Assembly (NCBI GenBank): GCA_032768795.1
Contig: CP136490.1
Span: 7,626,001-7,690,000 of the forward strand
Direction: 5' to 3'
Origin: Tremella fuciformis
Lineage: Eukaryota > Basidiomycota > Tremellomycetes > Tremellales > Tremellaceae
Length of the DNA stretch: 64,000 bases
The notes beneath the pieces are model-generated. The model was given only the letters and a program-made list of their open reading frames with translations. It had not been told where the DNA came from and did not search any database. The translations under genes were made by a program, and so were the position numbers. Every line of letters starts with the position of its first letter. Positions within the stretch are counted from its first letter, which is position 1. Positions 12,284-24,048 of this stretch are shown here, piece by piece.

Positions 12284-13151
12284 TCTGCCAGCTCTGTAAG
12301 GGCTAGTCTGGTGGGTAGACAGGTCGTCTGATATGTGTGAGAGAGGAGAAGGAAAGAAGAGATGCCAAAGGAAGGTGAGGAGCTCGGTGCGTTGCTTGGG
12401 GGTTCGAGCTGGTCGATAAGGGCAATGTGAAGGATAGGGTCCGAACGGGAGCAAGGAGGTTGGAGGAGACCGTCGTCGAGGTGCCCGATCGAATGAAGCG
12501 AGTGGCCAGAGAACGGGGTGCGTCGAGGATGCAGAGGAGGTAAGAGAGTGATGAGGCAACGTCGAATGGGGGTCACCAGGTGTGATTTCCTGTCGGAAGG
12601 TGGCGTGGCTACAGTCATCAGTGATTGATCTAGTAAAACGCACAGGCCTCGAGGCACCATCCACACACACACACGGGCCCCCCCTTTGCCTTGCTCTATG
12701 TTGGACCCTCAAAATCAGTCGCGTGCGGGCGGGTGTCGCCGATCGATGAGGCCCGTTCTGACCCGTTTCATCACTTCCCCTGGCCGGTCTTTATCGATGA
12801 TCTTACCTTTCTTCTCCTCCGACATTGTTCGGGCTGGAGTCGACAGTCCAAGACGTCATGCAGCAGCAGTGAAAGCATCTGACGGGCAGTGCTGAGGTGT
12901 CAGCGACACGTTGTTCCTTTCAATCGGATTCGCGTGCTCACTCGTGATGGGTCGATTTAGGTGGATCGACAAGAATGAAAGGGAAGAGCGGTGGTGGTGC
13001 TCATTGCGTGATGGTTACTGAAAGCGTCGGCATGAGGCTGGCGTAGAGCAGCAGTTGTTATAAGCATTCTACCCATAGCCCTCGACCACTCAGCTCAGCA
13101 AGTCCTCCGACCTTGCATTACCCGCACCCCAGCTACTGCTTGTCCTCAACA
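12284..13151. other. intergenic, divergent promoter region
   Basis: No convincing gene. The stretch is upstream of CDC14 (minus) and of the orphan gene at 13152 (plus). It includes a short CA repeat at about 12661-12674 followed by a C-run. Confidence 0.4.
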
Positions 13152-13871
13152 ATGTTCATCGAGGTAAGTTGCAAGCGGACGACGAGACCCAATCACTAAG
13201 GTTCAGACTACCCCGGGGCGTGCAGTCCAGTTTCATCGGCGCACAGGAACGAAATGCGTGAGCAGAGTCGCTCAGATTATTTCCCTCGCTAAGCAACAGG
13301 AATGGCTCAAGAAAGGGGGAATCCGTCGACCTGTTGCCGAAAGGCAATTCGGTCTCCTGACTCCCGATGAGCCGCTGTCACTCTTACAGCAACAGCAGGG
13401 TTTGGTGCCTCCAGAAGCTCAGGCGATCGTCTCTGTGCTCCGACAGCAGTATGCCATCCTTGGGTACGTAGGCCAATCGCGGGGACAGGCCTGGGCTCAT
13501 TTGACAGGCTACAAATGTGTATTCCGACATTATCAAAGCTTGCTCTTCACAATGGACGGCGGCCTCGAATCGCCGTCCCAGCAAAATTCCGTCTCGCCGC
13601 TCTGTCGCACACGTCCTCTTCCTTGGCCGATACTGCAACCTGCTTCTCAGCCTATGTCATTCCGCCACGCTGCACAGCGATGAATGCCGTTCACGCACCG
13701 TCTACAAGAGGCAAAGGGCGATGTACCCTCATGGAGGTTGTTGCCTTCCTGCACGAGATGATGACAAGTCAAGACGACCGATATGACCAAGAAGGCGGCG
13801 GGAGGGAGGCAATCATTATAGACTGGGCAAATCGAGGTTTCGCCATCCAAGTCAAATTCAGAAGAGCATGA
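13152..13871 (+). CDS. hypothetical protein
   Basis: Three exons fit well. A very short first exon (MFIE, 13152-13163) ends at a consensus GTAAGT donor. The second exon starts TTPGRAVQFHRR at about 13207 and ends after YAILG near 13462. The third begins LQMCIPTLSKLALHNGRR and ends at the stop 13869-13871. The product is about 200 residues, basic in its first half (AKQQEWLKKGGIRRP, Q-rich LLQQQQGL), with no signal peptide, no membrane span and no motif that I recognise. The consistent frame across three exons with good splice sites supports a real gene, but there is no homology support. Confidence 0.45.
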
Positions 13872-13959
13872 GTGTCGCCGGGCTACCAGCATGTATTCAC
13901 ATATGTAATCGCCAAACTTTCTCACAGCCATCGCATGTATCGCATGACCATCACTCAAC

Positions 13960-15274
13960 TCAGCCATTGTTGATGGAGGACGGCGGCAGCAGTTCGTCTT
14001 TGAAGCCATGGGTAAGCCGAATGGTAAGTGTGTGGTGCCTGCCGCTCTTGACTGTGTCGAGTGTAAGCGTGCTCGGATCACCAGAACCATCAGGTGTACC
14101 GCTCCCGGCGTATGACTGCATGAGAAGATGACAGGCTTGGTCCAGCAATAAATAGCGACCGTAGAGACCGCCAGACAAGACTGAGTCGGAGGAGCGTGAA
14201 GCAGTATCGTGCGGCCAACGAGCCAAATACCATGACCTGGGTAAGTCTCTTCTACAGTCTCATGAGCCGTGAGCGGCCGAGTCTCTCTTCCCACTCACCC
14301 GTATAGTTTCAAGTCAGCTTCTTGCAGAACAGCCTTCCAACTTTGGCGCGGTAGCGGCAGGAGAGTCCTACCTTATAAGCTTGCGAGAGCACCGAAGTGT
14401 ACTGGATCCGACAATGAAGGAGAACGATCCGAATACGCACGTGCAATTCAGAGTTTCCTGGCGCGGTTCCAGTGGGTTTGACGAGTCCCGCGAAACCAAA
14501 AGCCCTGTGGCTGTGCGATAGTACAAACGGCTGACCAGGTTCTCGTACCTCAACGGTGAGTCTTCTTGGTCCGCCAGTGAGCCGGTTTCGATGTCGGTGA
14601 GTACAGATAGCGGCGCGCTAACCTGTGTTCCTGTTAGCCCTATTTCACCCTCTTACGCATCAACGTTACAGTGACGAGTATGGCGGGGACACGCGGTGGC
14701 GAAACTGAAGTGGTGACGGTGGCGCCCGCCAATGTGGCACTTGGAGTCAGGGACATGAGTAGCGAGGAAAGTGGTCCGCGCGTCGCGATACCCTGAATCG
14801 GACCGTGCGAAGAATCGCGGATTGGCCTCGATGTTGCTGATGGAAGTAGTGATAGGTTCCAAGGCTATTACGAGTCTTGGTAAACACTGCCTTACGAATC
14901 AGCAAACAGGGGCCGCGAAACCCGGGAGATGCACGAACGACCTGTGTTCTTCGGGACATTGGCTCGAAGTCCAAACTGGATCTTCGCGCCCTCGGGGAGT
15001 ATAGCGAGATGCGCCAGAGATACTCAGAGAGCAATGACGATGTCAAGCACGTCATGATAGGACTACGAGCATGAAGTGGAGCGCCGGACGAGACTCGCTC
15101 TAGCTGCTGTACGCATGGCAGCTCGTCGGCATTGTAGGCTCTATCGGGCGTCGGGACTCGTCCGAGGGGAACCGGCGCCTTCCTGATAGTGCCACTGACA
15201 GCCTGCATCAAGGTGCTCCCTGCCAAGCCAAACGAAGGTGCAAGAGGTATAGCAGAAGGTAAACGTGAGTGCAT
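13960..15274 (-). CDS. hypothetical protein (possibly the 3' half of the upstream gene)
   Basis: Open, protein-like segments on the minus strand link through GT-AG introns: MHSRLPSAIPLAPSF, then GRVPTPDRAYNADELP, HLAILPEGAKIQFGLRANV, EPITTSISNIEANPRFF, and toward the 3' end LTVEVREPGQPFVLSHS and TLTLDTVKSGRHHTLTIRL, ending about 13960. The alternating hydrophobic pattern suggests a beta-rich protein. I do not recognise a family. The first ATG (15274) lies only 12 bases after the stop of the next gene upstream. An intron from about 15295 to an acceptor before 15217 would fuse the two, so one gene spanning 13960-16194 is a real alternative. Exon limits in the 3' half are unresolved. Confidence 0.35.
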
Positions 15275-15286
15275 ACGGGCCAAAGT

Positions 15287-16194
15287 CTACTCGGCGACGA
15301 AAGCATCGGGAAGTTCGTGGGGGCCCACCAGCTCGCTGGCATATGGCCAGGTGGCAGACTGAGCCGTCAGGCTGAAGACGATCCTTGGCGAATCCTCATC
15401 TAGACTGGTGACCGTGACAGAACAGCGTTCTGGCTTCTCTGTATCCACATTCCCCTTGTCATAAGCACTTCCAGTGCCTACAGTGTGCGCACGACGTGGG
15501 GGCGTGCGAGGAGGAGACCTCACAAGGTCGGTGTGACGTCTCTGGGTGGACGGTCCTGAACCCTCTTGTAGCTTCGGATCGAAATTCACCAAAGCCCAAG
15601 GATGGCAGTCCGAGAACGTGCTCTTGAGCTTCTTTGCCGCATCTGTGGGCTCACCGTCCTTCGCGGGGTCCGTTGGCTCACCCTCCCACGGCTGGACTTC
15701 CTCCCAGAATCGCCAGCCCACCAGCCTGGAGCCAATGCGCTCAAAGCGATGGGCGCAGTTGCCGTTGTGAGTAAACTCGATGCGCCATCTCTGAACAGGG
15801 GGCTGTACGCCTCTGGGTGCAAGTCAGTCCTCCGAGACTTTCGGAGACACGAGAGCGACGAGGGAAACTCGACTCACCCCCCTTGGATCCTTGTCATCTC
15901 TGATAAAACGGTCTGCCATGACTCGGCGCTGAGAAACCTCACCGACTTGAACGTCTCGGCGTCCTTATACTGGCTGAGTATATCCGCGTCTCTGGTCTTG
16001 TCCATGACCGGCGCCAAGCACCCTTCATCCTCTCTAAAACGGAACATCTTGGTCTTGCCTCTCCCATAGGAAGCCTGTTTTCAGTTGCACGCATCAAGCC
16101 TCACAGACTGGCCTACCAATACAGTTAAGACGCCCTCGTCTTCAAGGGAAGCCCCCCATGCCGAAGTGAGCACCTTAGAGATGCTTTCCAACAT
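15287..16194 (-). CDS. hypothetical protein
   Basis: The start ATG at 16194 gives MLESISKVLTSAWGASLEDE. A 44-nt intron follows, and the next exon begins ASYGRGKTKMFRFREDEGC. After a second intron (about 15892-15830) comes GVQPPVQRWRIEFTHNG, then a tryptophan-rich stretch, WRFWEEVQPWEG, with stop at 15287-15289. The product is about 250 residues, mixed charge, with a charged low-complexity middle (EGEPTDPAKDGEPTDAAKK) and a beta-like end. Phase is kept at both introns, which supports a genuine gene. No known domain is recognised. It may continue into the exons at 13960-15274. Confidence 0.5.
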
Positions 16195-16939
16195 GACCAA
16201 GAGTCTGCGGTAAAGATTCAGGTAGTTTGACGGAAGAACTAGATCTTATTGGAAACAGAGGGGGCAGGGCTAGCTTGCAGCCGCCGACCGACCCACCGAC
16301 ACACGAAGTGGGGAAGAGACAGCATGCGCATTGAGCCGGAACCTCCCGATATCCACTGTGATTCTCGATAAGGGGGCGATGAGAAGGATAGCTGCGTACG
16401 TTAACAAATACAGCGCTCCATTTCCGCGCGACGTGTTTCGCCTTCCCCCTTCCCAGTCTGACCGATGCCCGACGTGTCTGGCTTGCATAGCCCCGGTGCG
16501 GTCCACAAAGGGAAGAGAATGGGCGTTCAGAGAGGAGGACCCGGGTCCTTGAAGCAGTTCGCTCGGATCATGGTGGGACACAAGAAGGCGGGTGCCCGAT
16601 GTCGAGTAGTATTCAGCCATGACGCCTCGACTTCTGGCACGCGTAATCCTGCCTCGGGGACCAGGACTTCCTTCTCGGTCACAGAGCAAGCAGCAAGATG
16701 GGGCGCCATTACCGGCCCCACCCCCGCCACCTTCAATGCTTGCCTGATGATGAAGCGGTATAGCCCGACACAAGGTCAAGAACGTAGTGCTTGAGGTAAA
16801 CATTCCCGTCAGAAGTGTGAAGAGCTAGGCCGTGCGAGGTAATAATAACAATCATATGAAGATAGCCTACTGAGAATAGCCTACTGAGCGTGCTTCGAAA
16901 ACGTGTCTCATGGCGACATACATGTACACTGAGGTGCCC
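16195..16939. other. intergenic; one unsupported minus-strand ORF
   Basis: A 177-codon open frame (16803-16270, minus, ATG start) is present with one hydrophobic stretch (LYLLTYAAILLIAP). Comparable shadow frames occur by chance throughout this GC-rich window, it has no recognised motif, and it is not counted as a gene. Confidence 0.35.
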
Positions 16940-18110
16940 TTAGTGGGCGCTGGACCATTCTAAACCCGAGGCGATCTTGGAGGCCAACTGAGTCGCTCTG
17001 TCACAGAGACCCCATGCCCAAGAACGCTGCGTCTCACCTGCGTGGCGACGCGCGAGAGCGGCCAGGTCACAGTGAAGTGGGATCTCAGCTGCGTTGAGCC
17101 CTCCAACGGTGTACTTGACCGTCAGAGAAGCTGCGAAGTTTCCCCTCTGAACTTCAAAGGACGCAGTGCACTTCCCAGTGTAGGCTCCGTCATGGTCCAA
17201 ATGGAAAAAGTCTTCAAGCTGGGGAGCCGATGCGAAGAGGTAGGGATCTCGCTCGGTCGAAGGTCGTAACGTGGAGGGACAAGAGCGGTGGTGTGTGTAA
17301 AAGAGCTGAGCTGTCATCGGGCGTTTCCTTGTTGCTCAGCAAATCTTCTCAGTGAACTTGGGCCCCTATACTGACCATTTAGTAGCGCGCAGCGCTGTCT
17401 CAAACAGCTCATCCAAATCGTAGCTGTCAGGTTGGGGATATTGACTGAGGTCCACCTCGTAAATCGAGGCTGGCACAAACCCTTGGGTGGCATCGTCCAT
17501 CGGGATGCTGTCCTTCCAGCCGGTCTCATCAAAGTAATACACTCGACTCGCGAGTGCAATGGGGTAGTCGCGGACTCGGGGCTGATAGAGGATCTGCTCT
17601 CAACAAACTCCCTGTCAACTGCAAAACTTGCACGACATACCTGCACCCTCGTTGATGGAACGTGCACCATAGTATACTTACTGGTTGGCCGACTTGAAGC
17701 GCAGGTCGACATGGTGAGATATTTGTCGCCCCCGGTGAAGAGGAAAGCGCTGGTCTGGGACTGCAATGATCAGTGTCCTGTACGATCAGCAACATGTTGT
17801 GCGCCACCTGTCGACTGATCAAAGGCGGAGGCTTCCTCAGTTGATGATCCACTTCTTCCGTGAATGGAAGTGCGCCTTCCCGTCTCGCCTTCGAGTGCGA
17901 AGGCGAAGGTGCGGGGGTTCAAGAAGGCGGCTACCTTGAGGGAACCCTCACGTGAAACGAGTTCCAAGAATGAACAAACCGTTAAGCATTCTCGTTGTTT
18001 CTTGCCGCCATCGTCAGGCTGTGTGCCGAAGACACGGCCCGAACTCAGAGATGACCGCCCTACGCTTAGGTTACCGTCCCTGTCTTCGAGACTGCCGTAT
18101 GTATGTGCAT
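16940..18110 (-). CDS. hypothetical protein
   Basis: Proposed start MHIHTAVSKTGT at 18110, followed by a 64-nt intron and an exon running PDDGGKKQRECL to STEEASAFDQSTG. A middle exon near 17750-17680 is in an uncertain frame. Then two clearly protein-like exons follow: YYFDETGWKDSIPMDDATQG with DLSQYPQPDSYDLDELFETA (to about 17377), and LEDFFHLDHDGAYTGKCTAS with LTVKYTVGGLNAAEIPLHCD, ending at the stop 16940-16942. The product is acidic and beta-rich, with no recognised family. The last two exons are convincing; the 5' structure is tentative. Confidence 0.45.
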
Positions 18111-18221
18111 ATGCGCTGGGTTGTGCGTATATCTATAGACCTGTGGCGTCTCAATAATATCTAGACAGTGAAAGCGATTCGATTCGAGTCCACCCGAGCG
18201 AGGCTTGGCCAGCCAGCTAAA

Positions 18222-19679
18222 TCACGGACGTATCTTATGAATATTTCCGTGGTATAGGAGCTTCTGATGCTCTTTCCAAGCGGCTACTCTCTTCTTGGGA
18301 ATTTCGGGAGCGTCGCGAACCGTCGATGGGATCAGCCATCCCGGAGACGCTATAAAGCGATAGAATGATTTGCCGGCTGTGTCGGTATGGCGTGTCGTGT
18401 TTGGCTCTTTGAACCCAGTCGATACTAGCATGCGTTCGACTGTCCCCGCCGCGATTTTTGGCCATGTGAAGGCAATGCAAGAGGCGCATGATAGACCATG
18501 TCCTTTGCACCTACGGGACCTTTGGCTGTGCGCAAGTCGGAACAGGGCATACACATGCCCGTTTGGCTCTGTCCGTTGTTCGTCGGGAAACCAAGGAATA
18601 GGCTTCATTCCGCATGTATGGGGCTCATTCGCTTGTATCATCGAAGGCTTGACATCCCTGCTGCATCAGCTGGCCCTGAGATCTCAAAGACTACTGCAAG
18701 AGCGCACGGGCGTAACCTGTAGGCAAAATTGTCAACCAGATTCTCTAGATCCGTGAATATAAGTGTTGGACGCTCATCCTCTTGCATCGTGTCAAAAGTG
18801 CACGGCAAGAGTCCAGAGAATGAATTGTCTGACTCGAACCATGACGGTCCAGCGCTGCCGACATAGTAGATGCAGCTGTATGCAGGCTGCGAAAGGGGAG
18901 TATCCTGTTCGAACTCCGTTGGCTGGGATGGGTCCGGGATGAACTCGCAGGTCAGTCGAGTCATTCCATTCCGATATCCCTCGTGGGATGAAAGGCTTAC
19001 TTGGAGGTTCAGCGCTGGGAATGGAGGGCGTTTCATACGACCGATCGTGCTCCGAAAGGTGACACCGGGTATGGTGTATCGCGTCGGCCTAAAGCGCAGG
19101 GTGCGCTGGCCTTCGACGGCCCCAGACGATTGGATCGCCTTGGCCATATTGAATTGAGTTCGGAGAAGTTGTGTGGCCTCCTCAATGCCAGCTATCGGCG
19201 ATTGTGAGGCTATCTGCTCCCGCGTCAACTCCCCAGATTGTCCGTCCGGGATGACAAGTAGATCACACGGGACGGAGATGCGCCTTTCGATCAGTGACCC
19301 GCCGCTGACGTGGGCGTTCAGCTCACCCAGAGAAGCCTTTTCTAGTATGGTTGGCGAGTGCTTGCCACAGCTCGGAGCTGATTTCGGGACAGCCCCCTGC
19401 CGTGCTCTCATTTGCTCGCTCTTGCTCATGAGTGGGCATGAAGGCCTGAGTCGAAGGGTGCATTTCGTACGCTCCCACTGCCCCGGAGGGAAGACTGGTG
19501 AAGATCCAGGTAGATAAAAGCTCTGATTCTTCGTCCGCAAGGGGTCCCTCCAGAGCGGGGTCTCGAAACACCTTGGACGTCAACAGCTTTAGTCGACGCA
19601 ATGGAAAGATCACTCGCCTCCATGCGCACGCAGGAAGACCCAAGTGCTCCACATCACCTGTCCAAGGACCTGCTGACAT
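18222..19679 (-). CDS. hypothetical protein, about 433 aa
   Basis: Four exons keep phase exactly: 19679-19327, 19283-19001, 18943-18717 and 18660-18222, total 1,302 nt. The start reads MSAGPWTGDVEHLGLP. Later segments include CPEISSELWQALANHTR, ISVPCDLLVIPDGQSGE, LTREQIASQSPIAGIEEATQ, PAYSCIYYVGSAGPSWFE, PTLIFTDLENLVDNFAY, and a C-terminal part with PWFPDEQRTEPNGHVYALF, TWPKIAAGTVERMLVSTGF and KKRVAAWKEHQKLLYHGN. There is no signal peptide or membrane span. I recognise no family. The second intron is 57 nt, so retaining it would also stay in frame. It is the best-defined of the orphan genes in this stretch. Confidence 0.6.
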
Positions 19680-20130
19680 TGTCGTCTAGACGAGATTTGA
19701 TGTTCTGCAAAGAAATGGGCCAGGAGTAGTTGGGTGAGGGCACAGGAAGGTGCAGTAGAACACGGGGCATATATGCTGGACCGCAAGTCTTCGGTTAGTC
19801 AACCTGTCACATCTTCTCCCTCTCTCTTTCCCGGACGAGAGAGGTCTAGGCGAGCAAGCAGGGCATAAACTTTGCACTCTCCTCAAAAGGAGGCGGGTTC
19901 TTTTTGATTGAAAGCCTCCTCAGCATGAGCTCTCAGCTTGATTTCCTTAGGTCTTCCATGCTCGGTAGGACTAGGAAAGTGGTTCTGAAGGCAAGAAGGC
20001 GATCTCTGGGGCGGAGGCACTCGACAGAAGTGCCGTCCTTGCGAGATGTCATGAAAGTCGGCGCCGTCGTGTTCGCTGAGAATGTAGCATTGTTATCGGC
20101 AGTCGGCAAATCGCCATTCAAGAGTGCAGT
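19680..20130. other. intergenic
   Basis: Between the end of PEX7 and the start of the orphan gene, both on the minus strand. Short open frames exist on both strands, but none looks like protein. It should hold the orphan gene's promoter and the PEX7 3' UTR. Confidence 0.4.
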
Positions 20131-21323
20131 CTATGCTCGGAACAAATGTACTTCTTGGTCCCAACCACATGAGCCGACCAAGCCAGGATCGAACAGCGCC
20201 CATGCGACGCCCATGCAGAACTCGGTGTGCTGGTCGTTCACGCTGCGTGCCGCGCTCGACTTAACGCTCCAGCTATGATGCGTGAGCTCAGCCAAGAGCG
20301 GGATGGTTTGTCTCACATTCGGCAGCTCATGTCGTATGATGTTGATGCCAGCGCATCACGGTCATGCGGGGACCACTGAACTTTTCGAACGGCCAGCTGG
20401 TGACCGCGCAAGTCCGTCACACTGTCCGCTCGACCTGCACGCAGATCCCATATCCGGACCGCTTGATCCTTGCCACCAGTGGCTATCGTACTGATATCAT
20501 ACTTGTTCCAATCGCACGCGAGCACCTCCCCGGGAGACGCCCGATACTCCTGAATGGGTTTCGACGGATCTCGGCTGCGGACATCGAATATTTTCAGCAT
20601 CCCATCGGCAGCGCAAGTGGCTAGCATCGATGGCGTATGTGGTGACCATGCGGCACAGAAGATTTGGCACGGATGCGCTGGAATGGATAAGAGAGAAGTG
20701 GTGCGATCGACGCTGAACTTGCGGCTCAGACCACGCTCTACTGCCAGATGACTTGCTCACCACTTTGACTGTCTGGTCCCAAGAGGCGGTGACGAAAGTG
20801 TCCTTCTGCAAGTTATTCCACTCGACATGTACGATCTCAGCGCCGTGTTCGTTCCAGGCTTTTACAGGCAGTCTCTGGGCATAAGTGGTACCCTGATTCT
20901 GCCAGACAAGCACGCACGTCCAGAGATATGTCGAAGAGCCGCAAACCACCATTTCCGCACGCAGCCACCACCTGATTCCTGTCCCGGTCAGCTCTGCCAG
21001 TGTCTCATGGGGAGTGCTGACTCATGGGACTCGCTCCATGCTACATCAAATACACAGTCTTGCGTGTCAAATCTGCTGATAAGCCTCACCAGATCCTACA
21101 GGAAGGACCATACAGACGTTTTGAAAATCCCTAATCCCTGTGGACCCAGTTGCAATACATGCAGACGCCCGTTTCCCACAAGCCCAAAGTTCGCACCAGA
21201 CGCGACAGCTATCCTACCATCAAAGTAAGGCGAAAAAGCTATGCCGTGGTGCGAGAAGGGAGGCGTTTTGATTTTGAGAGTCCTGCTTCCCGGAGCGGGC
21301 GGGTGAGAAGGAGGAGCCGTCAT
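20131..21323 (-). CDS. PEX7: Pex7, peroxisomal targeting signal 2 receptor (WD40)
   Basis: The start at 21323 gives MTAPPSHPPAPGSRTLKIKT. The Pex7 N-terminal signature HHGIAFSPYFDGRIAVASG and ANFGLVGNGRLHVL follow. WD40 blades include EWNNLQKDTFVTASWDQTVKV, MLKIFDVRSRDPSKP, ACDWNKYDISTIATGGKDQA with VRIWDLRAG, and GHQLAVRKVQWSPHDRDALAS. The C terminus HTEFCMGVAWALFDPGLVGS with CGWDQEVHLF matches the last blade of the family. Pex7 is a cytosolic beta-propeller that binds PTS2 cargo and, with a co-receptor, delivers it to the peroxisome. Several short introns interrupt it. Divergent from the Spt21-like gene across 314 bases. Confidence 0.9.
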
Positions 21324-21637
21324 CTGGCTGTCTGTTCTGCGTGAGGTCGGTCCACACGAAGCCCATGCCCTCGGTCGACAAAGACTAGCATTACGAGGTG
21401 ATAGCTAAGGGGAGAGTGAACATTGCGCTGGCGCTGGGATGATGAAGGATCGAATCCATCGATATGCGGGGCCTTTAACGTGTCGATGACGTCCGCAGAG
21501 AGAGCTCGGAGAAATCCTGTCCGACGCGCTTCCCTGCTTTATATTTCAAGACGTGTTTTGATTTCGCTCGGTGGCCTTAGACTGGGACCTGCTCCTACCG
21601 AGCCCGCAGAGGATGCCGCCCTCTCCCGGCAGAATTC

Positions 21638-23959
21638 ATGACCTTCCAGGCGAGTCAGATCACTCGACGCGGATCGCCATGTAAGAGCGCTTGGACGCGT
21701 TTACTGACCAACCAGTCAAGGTCTTGTACGACATCGACAACGGGCCGCAATCCTTCTTGACCGTCCTGAGCGACCGGCAGAGCGTCTACGTTCACCCTAC
21801 TTCCCCGCCTACGCTCCCGACGAATCAGGCATCAGGTTCACGGGCGCCCGCATCGAGCGTGTCAGACTCCCCACTGGGGAGCTGTTACCTCAAGCCCGTA
21901 GCGAGGGGAATATGCTTCTCCAGGCGAGTTGCTGGAGAATGCAAGGTTTTTCTTTGCTGATGACCAGTCCCGAATGCATCCCAAATGCTACATCACTCGA
22001 CTTCTCCGTGTATAATTTCGACCCTCAACGAACGGCATCTTCCAGTCGTCCGAGGGCTTTTGCCGACAAATCTGACGAGGGATCCTGGCTGGGTCGGGGC
22101 TTCCTATCCTGGGCATTGTCGGAGGCCGAGCAAGGAAAGACGCTGCTCAAAGGCCGCTTGGTGCGAGAGAGGGAGTTCTCGCCTGCCAATTTCCCCGATG
22201 AACATGGGTTAGAAGGGCTGATGGCGGCGGCCAGTCGCGCTGGAGGAGGGGGTCCCTCTGGACTCGACGACGAAAGCGGATGGGGCTTGGAGGTGTCTGT
22301 GTCGCTCAAGATGGTCAATCCACAAGGCAAGACGGAATTCAGAGGGAGGCAGGAATTTGAGGACATGCTAGCGGGTAGGACTGGATCTTCGCCTAGACCC
22401 ACCCCTGCATCTCGAACAAACGGCCACGGTCCGTATCGACCGCCAGCAGTCTCGCGCAGCAGTGGTAGTACCCCAATATCCAGTGCCCCACTCCATCAGC
22501 CATCTCTGCCACTTGCCCCAGCCATGGCGGCAGCACGTCAGCAATCAGTTTCGACTTCATCCCATTTGTCCCTTCCACAGGGAAGATTGGCGCTCGCCCA
22601 TCCCCCGTCTCGCCCTTCACCGTCAATCGCAGGTTCGACCCCGATGGCTCCCTCTTTATCGAACAGCAGTATCCATTCTCGTCAGCCTTCCGCCGAGCCT
22701 CGACCGCCCCCGCCGCCTCCAGCGGTGCCCGCTCAATCGTCTCGACAAGCTTCGAGAGAAGTCACTCCACCACCGCTGCCCCAGCCAAACTCGCCGCCTC
22801 CTTCGACCCCGGCACGTGCCGCGCTCAAAGCGCTTCTTCGGTCCGACGGGCCACTCTCGCCCGACGTCGCCAAGCGGATGATGAACCATCCAGGACTGCT
22901 GCGGCTCATGAAAGCTGTGCCTGCGGGTTTGGTCAGACCACCACAGCCCAACTTTGCTGCCGTCGCCCAGCTAGCCGGCCAAGGTGTAAATGGCGGCACC
23001 AACGGAGTTAGTGGAGAGCACAAGCCTAGTCCGCTGGCTATAGACACCCCGACACCGGCGTCATCGTCTTCAGCAACTATCCGCGTCACGGATGGCTGCA
23101 TGAATTGTGGGACCATGGAGTCGACGATCTGGCGGACGAGATTAGGGAAAGATGGCGTCAAGCACAAAGTATGCGATGGTTCGTGTCAATAATTCGCTTA
23201 GACGCGAGCTTTGACTGACTCGCAGAATGTGGAAAATACTTCAACGTCCATAAGCGCATGCGGCCGCCAGAAATCTGGAACCGACCCTCCCAGAATGGCT
23301 CGAACGGCACCAATGCTGTCCCAGCAAAGGCAGAGCCGGAGGAGAAGATTGTCAAGCTCGATCACATCATACCGCATCCGCCATCGCCCAGCCCCATTCG
23401 CTCGAGTCCGCGGTTGCACCGTCACTCGTCGGACCAGACCAATTCATTACCTCCAACTCATATTGGCGCAGGACCGCAAGAATCGCCTCGGAAGAGAGCC
23501 AAGAAGCCCCCACCGCCTCCTTCACCCCGTATGGCCACACGTTCAAGCAAAGCACACGAGGGCGTCTCTGACGGCGGCGGTCGCACAGAGGACAAACCTG
23601 CGGGCGGGATCGAATCCGTTGCCAGCGGTTCATTTGGCGATTTCACATTTTCACCCTCGGCCGTCTTCGCTACGTCCCCTGTCAGGGGGTCGCAGTCTTT
23701 GCCAGACTTCTCGCAAACTAGCATGGTGAATGGCGATATTAACCATGTTTCTACGGAAGACGTGGATCTGGAACAGCTACTGGCGACTTTCACAAATGCC
23801 TCTCAGCCCGAAGGAGAGCTCGACCTGTCCGCAATCTTCGGTACTGGCGAGGGCAACGAGGCCATGAACCAAGAGATTTCAGATTTTTTGTCGCAGTGGG
23901 AGGCGGGGCTGGCGTCCGCAGCTCAGGCAGAGGGCGAGACGACGGCAAATGGAGGTTGA
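21638..23959 (+). CDS. Spt21/Ams2-type GATA zinc-finger regulator
   Basis: Exon 1 (21638-21680, MTFQASQITRRGSP) joins to FKVLYDIDNGPQSFLTVLSD, the conserved N-terminal block of the Ams2/SPT21 family. QASCWRMQGFSLLMTSPECI, LDFSVYNFDPQ and LSWALSEAEQGKTLLKGRLV follow. A long Pro/Ser-rich disordered region leads to a GATA-type finger: C-x2-C (CMNCG), then WRTRLGKDG, and after an intron CDECGKYFNVHKRMRPPEIW. The C terminus is acidic. Relatives activate histone gene expression in S phase, in S. cerevisiae (Spt21) and S. pombe (Ams2), so a nuclear role in histone transcription or silencing is inferred. Frame changes between about 21784 and 21857 and needs one more intron (acceptor before 21858) with weak splice sites. 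Confidence 0.8.
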
Positions 23960-24048
23960 GGCTGTGGAGGAGTCCTGAATCGTGTCATATGGTATGGTAC
24001 ATGCATACAGTCTGTACAGTAAAAGTCGGCGCCAAGAGGACGAGATGA

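Noticed and set aside
16270..16803. 177-codon minus-strand ORF with ATG and one hydrophobic stretch
   Set aside because: Chance frames of this size are frequent in this GC-rich window; no motif, no splice partners and no clear promoter.
18170..18205. tRNA B-box-like sequence (GATTCGAGTCC)
   Set aside because: No matching A box, acceptor stem or terminator T-run at the right spacing; no tRNA was found anywhere in the window.
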